Positions 14,240-15,839 of a stretch of DNA of 15,839 nt are shown here, in pieces. A program made the position numbers and the translations under genes. Source of the DNA: Candidatus Omnitrophota bacterium (GTDB taxonomy: Bacteria > Omnitrophota > Gorgyraeia > Zapsychrales > Zapsychraceae); NCBI GenBank assembly GCA_029567025.1, contig JAKQLT010000048.1, positions 1-15,839 of the forward strand. The letters run 5' to 3'. The notes under the pieces are model-generated. The model worked only from the letters and a program-made list of their open reading frames with translations, did no database searches and was not told the origin of the DNA. Numbering within the stretch: the first letter of the stretch is position 1; every line of letters starts with the position of its first letter.

Positions 14240-15416
14240 ATTTTTTAAAAATCTTTAAAATAACTGTGTTTTCTTTAAAATTTCGCGTTAACCAAGAATC
14301 TGTTATTTCTTTCCTTTTTGTTTTCCAATACTTAGCATAAGTATCCCACCCCACAACAGGCCCCATGCGATTAACCCAAAGAGGATTCTCATAAAAACTT
14401 AATATCCCATCAGGAAAAGTCGCACCTTTAACAGCTTTATACGTCCAATACGTCCAATGGAAACAAAATTCTTTAAAACATTTTAAATTATCTTCAAGCC
14501 ACTTATCTTCGCCAAATAATCCTTCTCGATAATTGGCGCCAAATTCACCGACGAAAATAGGCAACGAATTCTTTTGTGAAATAATATGATACTGTGATAA
14601 ATGACGGCGAATTAAATCAAAAGAGTATTCTTTCGACGGATATTTTAAATGCGGAATAAAATTAAAAGTAAAATTTAAAGGCTCATAACTATGAATACTT
14701 AAAACAATATTATCATCATTAAAATTATCCAAACATTTTAAATCTGTCGCCCATGTGTTCCCCTCAATAAATAAAATATGATTTTTATCAACACAGCGGA
14801 TTGTTTTAATCAGCTTTTTATAAAACTCATTAAGAATTTTTACATCATCTATAACCGCTTCATTCAACAAATCATAACCTGCGATCATTTCTTCATTTTT
14901 ATATCGATCGGCTAAAAATTCCCATAAATCCAACGTCCTTTTTTGATTTATTTTATTTGTCCATAAAGCCGCTTTGCCTGCGCTATCCGAATGCCAATCG
15001 TGATTTTGACAACCCGGCGCAGCATGTAAATCCAAAATAATATATATCTGATATTTTTTTGCCCAAGCGATCGCTTGATCTAAAATTTTTAATCCTTCTA
15101 AATTATATTTACCAACGGATTTATAAACCAAACGATAATGGAACGGCAAACGGATACAATTAAAACCAAACTCTTTAATTTTTCTAAAATCATTCTCTTG
15201 AATAAAATGACTTCTAAAATTTCTTTCAAAATCTTTTAAAGCCGTTTCACCCAATACTTTTTTAAAATTATTCTTAAATTGATATTCTGGATTATTAGGC
15301 GCTAATAAAATATATCCTTCCATCATAAGCCACCCGCCCAAATTAATTCCTTTGAGCATGACCGCTTCAAGACCTTTAACAATATGCGTTTTTTGAACTT
15401 TTAGAAATTGTTTCAT
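14232..15416 (-). CDS. Glycoside hydrolase family 5 (exo-beta-1,3-glucanase/cellulase-like), without signal peptide
   Basis: With the start at 15416 the 394 residues form one GH5 TIM barrel. Family residues are MLKGINLGGWL (~20-30), FNCIRLPFHY (R89), LDLHAAPG (H131), the acid/base glutamate in DLLNEA (E186), SIHSYEP (H242), the nucleophile in IFVGEFGA (E291) and YWTYKA (W324). The order and wording are closest to the exo-1,3-glucanase-type GH5 subfamilies, but specificity is uncertain. There is no signal peptide or membrane segment, so a cytoplasmic enzyme acting on imported or internal beta-glucosides is expected. The frame is open to 15440, but the ATG at 15416 is preferred because it follows the dCMP deaminase stop after one base (TAAAATG). 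No strong Shine-Dalgarno is present at either start. The 3' end overlaps the methyltransferase start by 8 bases. Confidence 0.88.
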   Translation of the reverse strand: MKQFLKVQKTHIVKGLEAVMLKGINLGGWLMMEGYILLAPNNPEYQFKNNFKKVLGETALKDFERNFRSHFIQENDFRKIKEFGFNCIRLPFHYRLVYKSVGKYNLEGLKILDQAIAWAKKYQIYIILDLHAAPGCQNHDWHSDSAGKAALWTNKINQKRTLDLWEFLADRYKNEEMIAGYDLLNEAVIDDVKILNEFYKKLIKTIRCVDKNHILFIEGNTWATDLKCLDNFNDDNIVLSIHSYEPLNFTFNFIPHLKYPSKEYSFDLIRRHLSQYHIISQKNSLPIFVGEFGANYREGLFGEDKWLEDNLKCFKEFCFHWTYWTYKAVKGATFPDGILSFYENPLWVNRMGPVVGWDTYAKYWKTKRKEITDSWLTRNFKENTVILKIFKKYA

Positions 15417-15417
15417 T

Positions 15418-15839
15418 TTATTTGGATTCTGGACCATCATATGGCCGCGCGGAAGAATAATTTTTTAAATCATAAGTGATTTCTTTAGGAGGCATAGAAA
15501 TTTTATCAATCTTTATCTTTGCCTTAGCAAAGAATTCTGTTGCAAGGGTATCATGGAAATCTGAAAAAATAACAACGCGCACAATGCCAGCAGCAATAAC
15601 CGCTTTTGCACAAGTGGTACACGGCATATTGGTCACATACGCCGTCGCGCCACAAACACTTTTCCCGTGTTTGGCTGCCTGCATAAGAGCGTTCATCTCC
15701 GCATGATTTGTGCGCACGCAATGATTATCCACAACTAAACATCCGACATCTTCACAATGATCATCACCGGGAATAGAACCATTATAGCCGGTGGCAATCA
15801 CATTTTTATCTTTAACTAAGACACATCCGCAATGCATTC
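15418..15839 (-). CDS. dCMP deaminase family protein (ComEB-like), 5' end outside window
   Basis: The enzyme deaminates dCMP to dUMP, feeding dTMP synthesis. Some members are encoded with competence genes. The visible 139 residues hold the zinc-dependent deaminase motifs: NHAEMNAL with H45 and catalytic E47, and MPCTTCAKA with C73 and C76, plus the upstream Cys/His-rich segment DDHCEDVGC...NHC that is typical of dCMP deaminases rather than cytidine or tRNA-adenosine deaminases. The first visible Met aligns inside the conserved stretch that normally precedes VKD..I.ATGYNG, so it is not the start. Roughly 20-25 N-terminal residues lie beyond the right edge. The stop is one base before the preferred GH5 start. 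Confidence 0.92.
   Translation of the reverse strand, partial: MHCGCVLVKDKNVIATGYNGSIPGDDHCEDVGCLVVDNHCVRTNHAEMNALMQAAKHGKSVCGATAYVTNMPCTTCAKAVIAAGIVRVVIFSDFHDTLATEFFAKAKIKIDKISMPPKEITYDLKNYSSARPYDGPESK

Noticed and set aside
1..15839. tRNA or rRNA genes, CRISPR arrays, insertion sequences, attachment sites
   Set aside because: All intergenic gaps are below 250 bases, AT-rich and free of cloverleaf-like, repeated or terminal inverted structures that I could see. No transposase, integrase or Cas-like protein is encoded.

Overview
The window looks like ordinary chromosome from an AT-rich, Gram-negative-type (two-membrane) bacterium. Evidence is the start of mreB, a membrane-anchored SurA/PpiD-type periplasmic chaperone, a lipobox protein with a BamE/SmpA-like C-terminus, and a signal-anchored TlpA thioredoxin. 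The style of the proteins (many short-gap genes, GT-C membrane glycosyltransferases, a cytoplasmic GH5) reminds me of Omnitrophota (candidate phylum OP3) or a related uncultured lineage. That placement is an impression, not something proven by the sequence. I see no tRNA, rRNA, insertion sequence, phage gene, CRISPR array or integration site.

Layout. (1) Bases 1-670: the 5' part of mreB on the minus strand and a 242-base divergent intergenic region with two good sigma-70-type promoters facing away from each other. (2) Bases 671-2188: the only complete plus-strand gene, a PpiD/SurA-like foldase, which converges on the minus-strand cluster at an AT-rich inverted repeat. (3) Bases 2205-5148: a minus-strand operon with its own candidate promoter, in transcription order an unannotated 49-residue membrane peptide, rmuC, pgeF (YfiH laccase domain), cutA and a TlpA-like thioredoxin, joined by overlaps or gaps of a few bases. 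(4) Bases 5163-15839: a second minus-strand run of twelve genes with no gap above 26 bases: dCMP deaminase (cut by the window edge), GH5 glycosidase, SPOUT rRNA methyltransferase, RsuA/RluB-type pseudouridine synthase, ABC-F ATPase, small Smr protein, BamE-like lipoprotein, small cupin, ALG5/DPM1-like GT2, PMT-type GT-C enzyme, endonuclease III-related glycosylase and a PTPS-related GT-C membrane protein.

Functional threads. The SPOUT methyltransferase, pseudouridine synthase and ABC-F protein form a ribosome block. The GT2 enzyme is predicted to charge a polyprenyl phosphate with a sugar that the two GT-C membrane proteins could use for glycosylation outside the cytoplasm. MreB, PpiD, the lipoprotein and PgeF touch cell envelope and peptidoglycan upkeep. 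RmuC and the endonuclease III relative belong to DNA maintenance.

I did not find a convincing new multi-gene system. The points most worth a second look are the overlooked small membrane ORF directly ahead of rmuC, the endonuclease III relative with an altered catalytic position and an incomplete cysteine cluster, and the GH5 enzyme without a signal peptide inside a nucleotide/RNA-modification operon.
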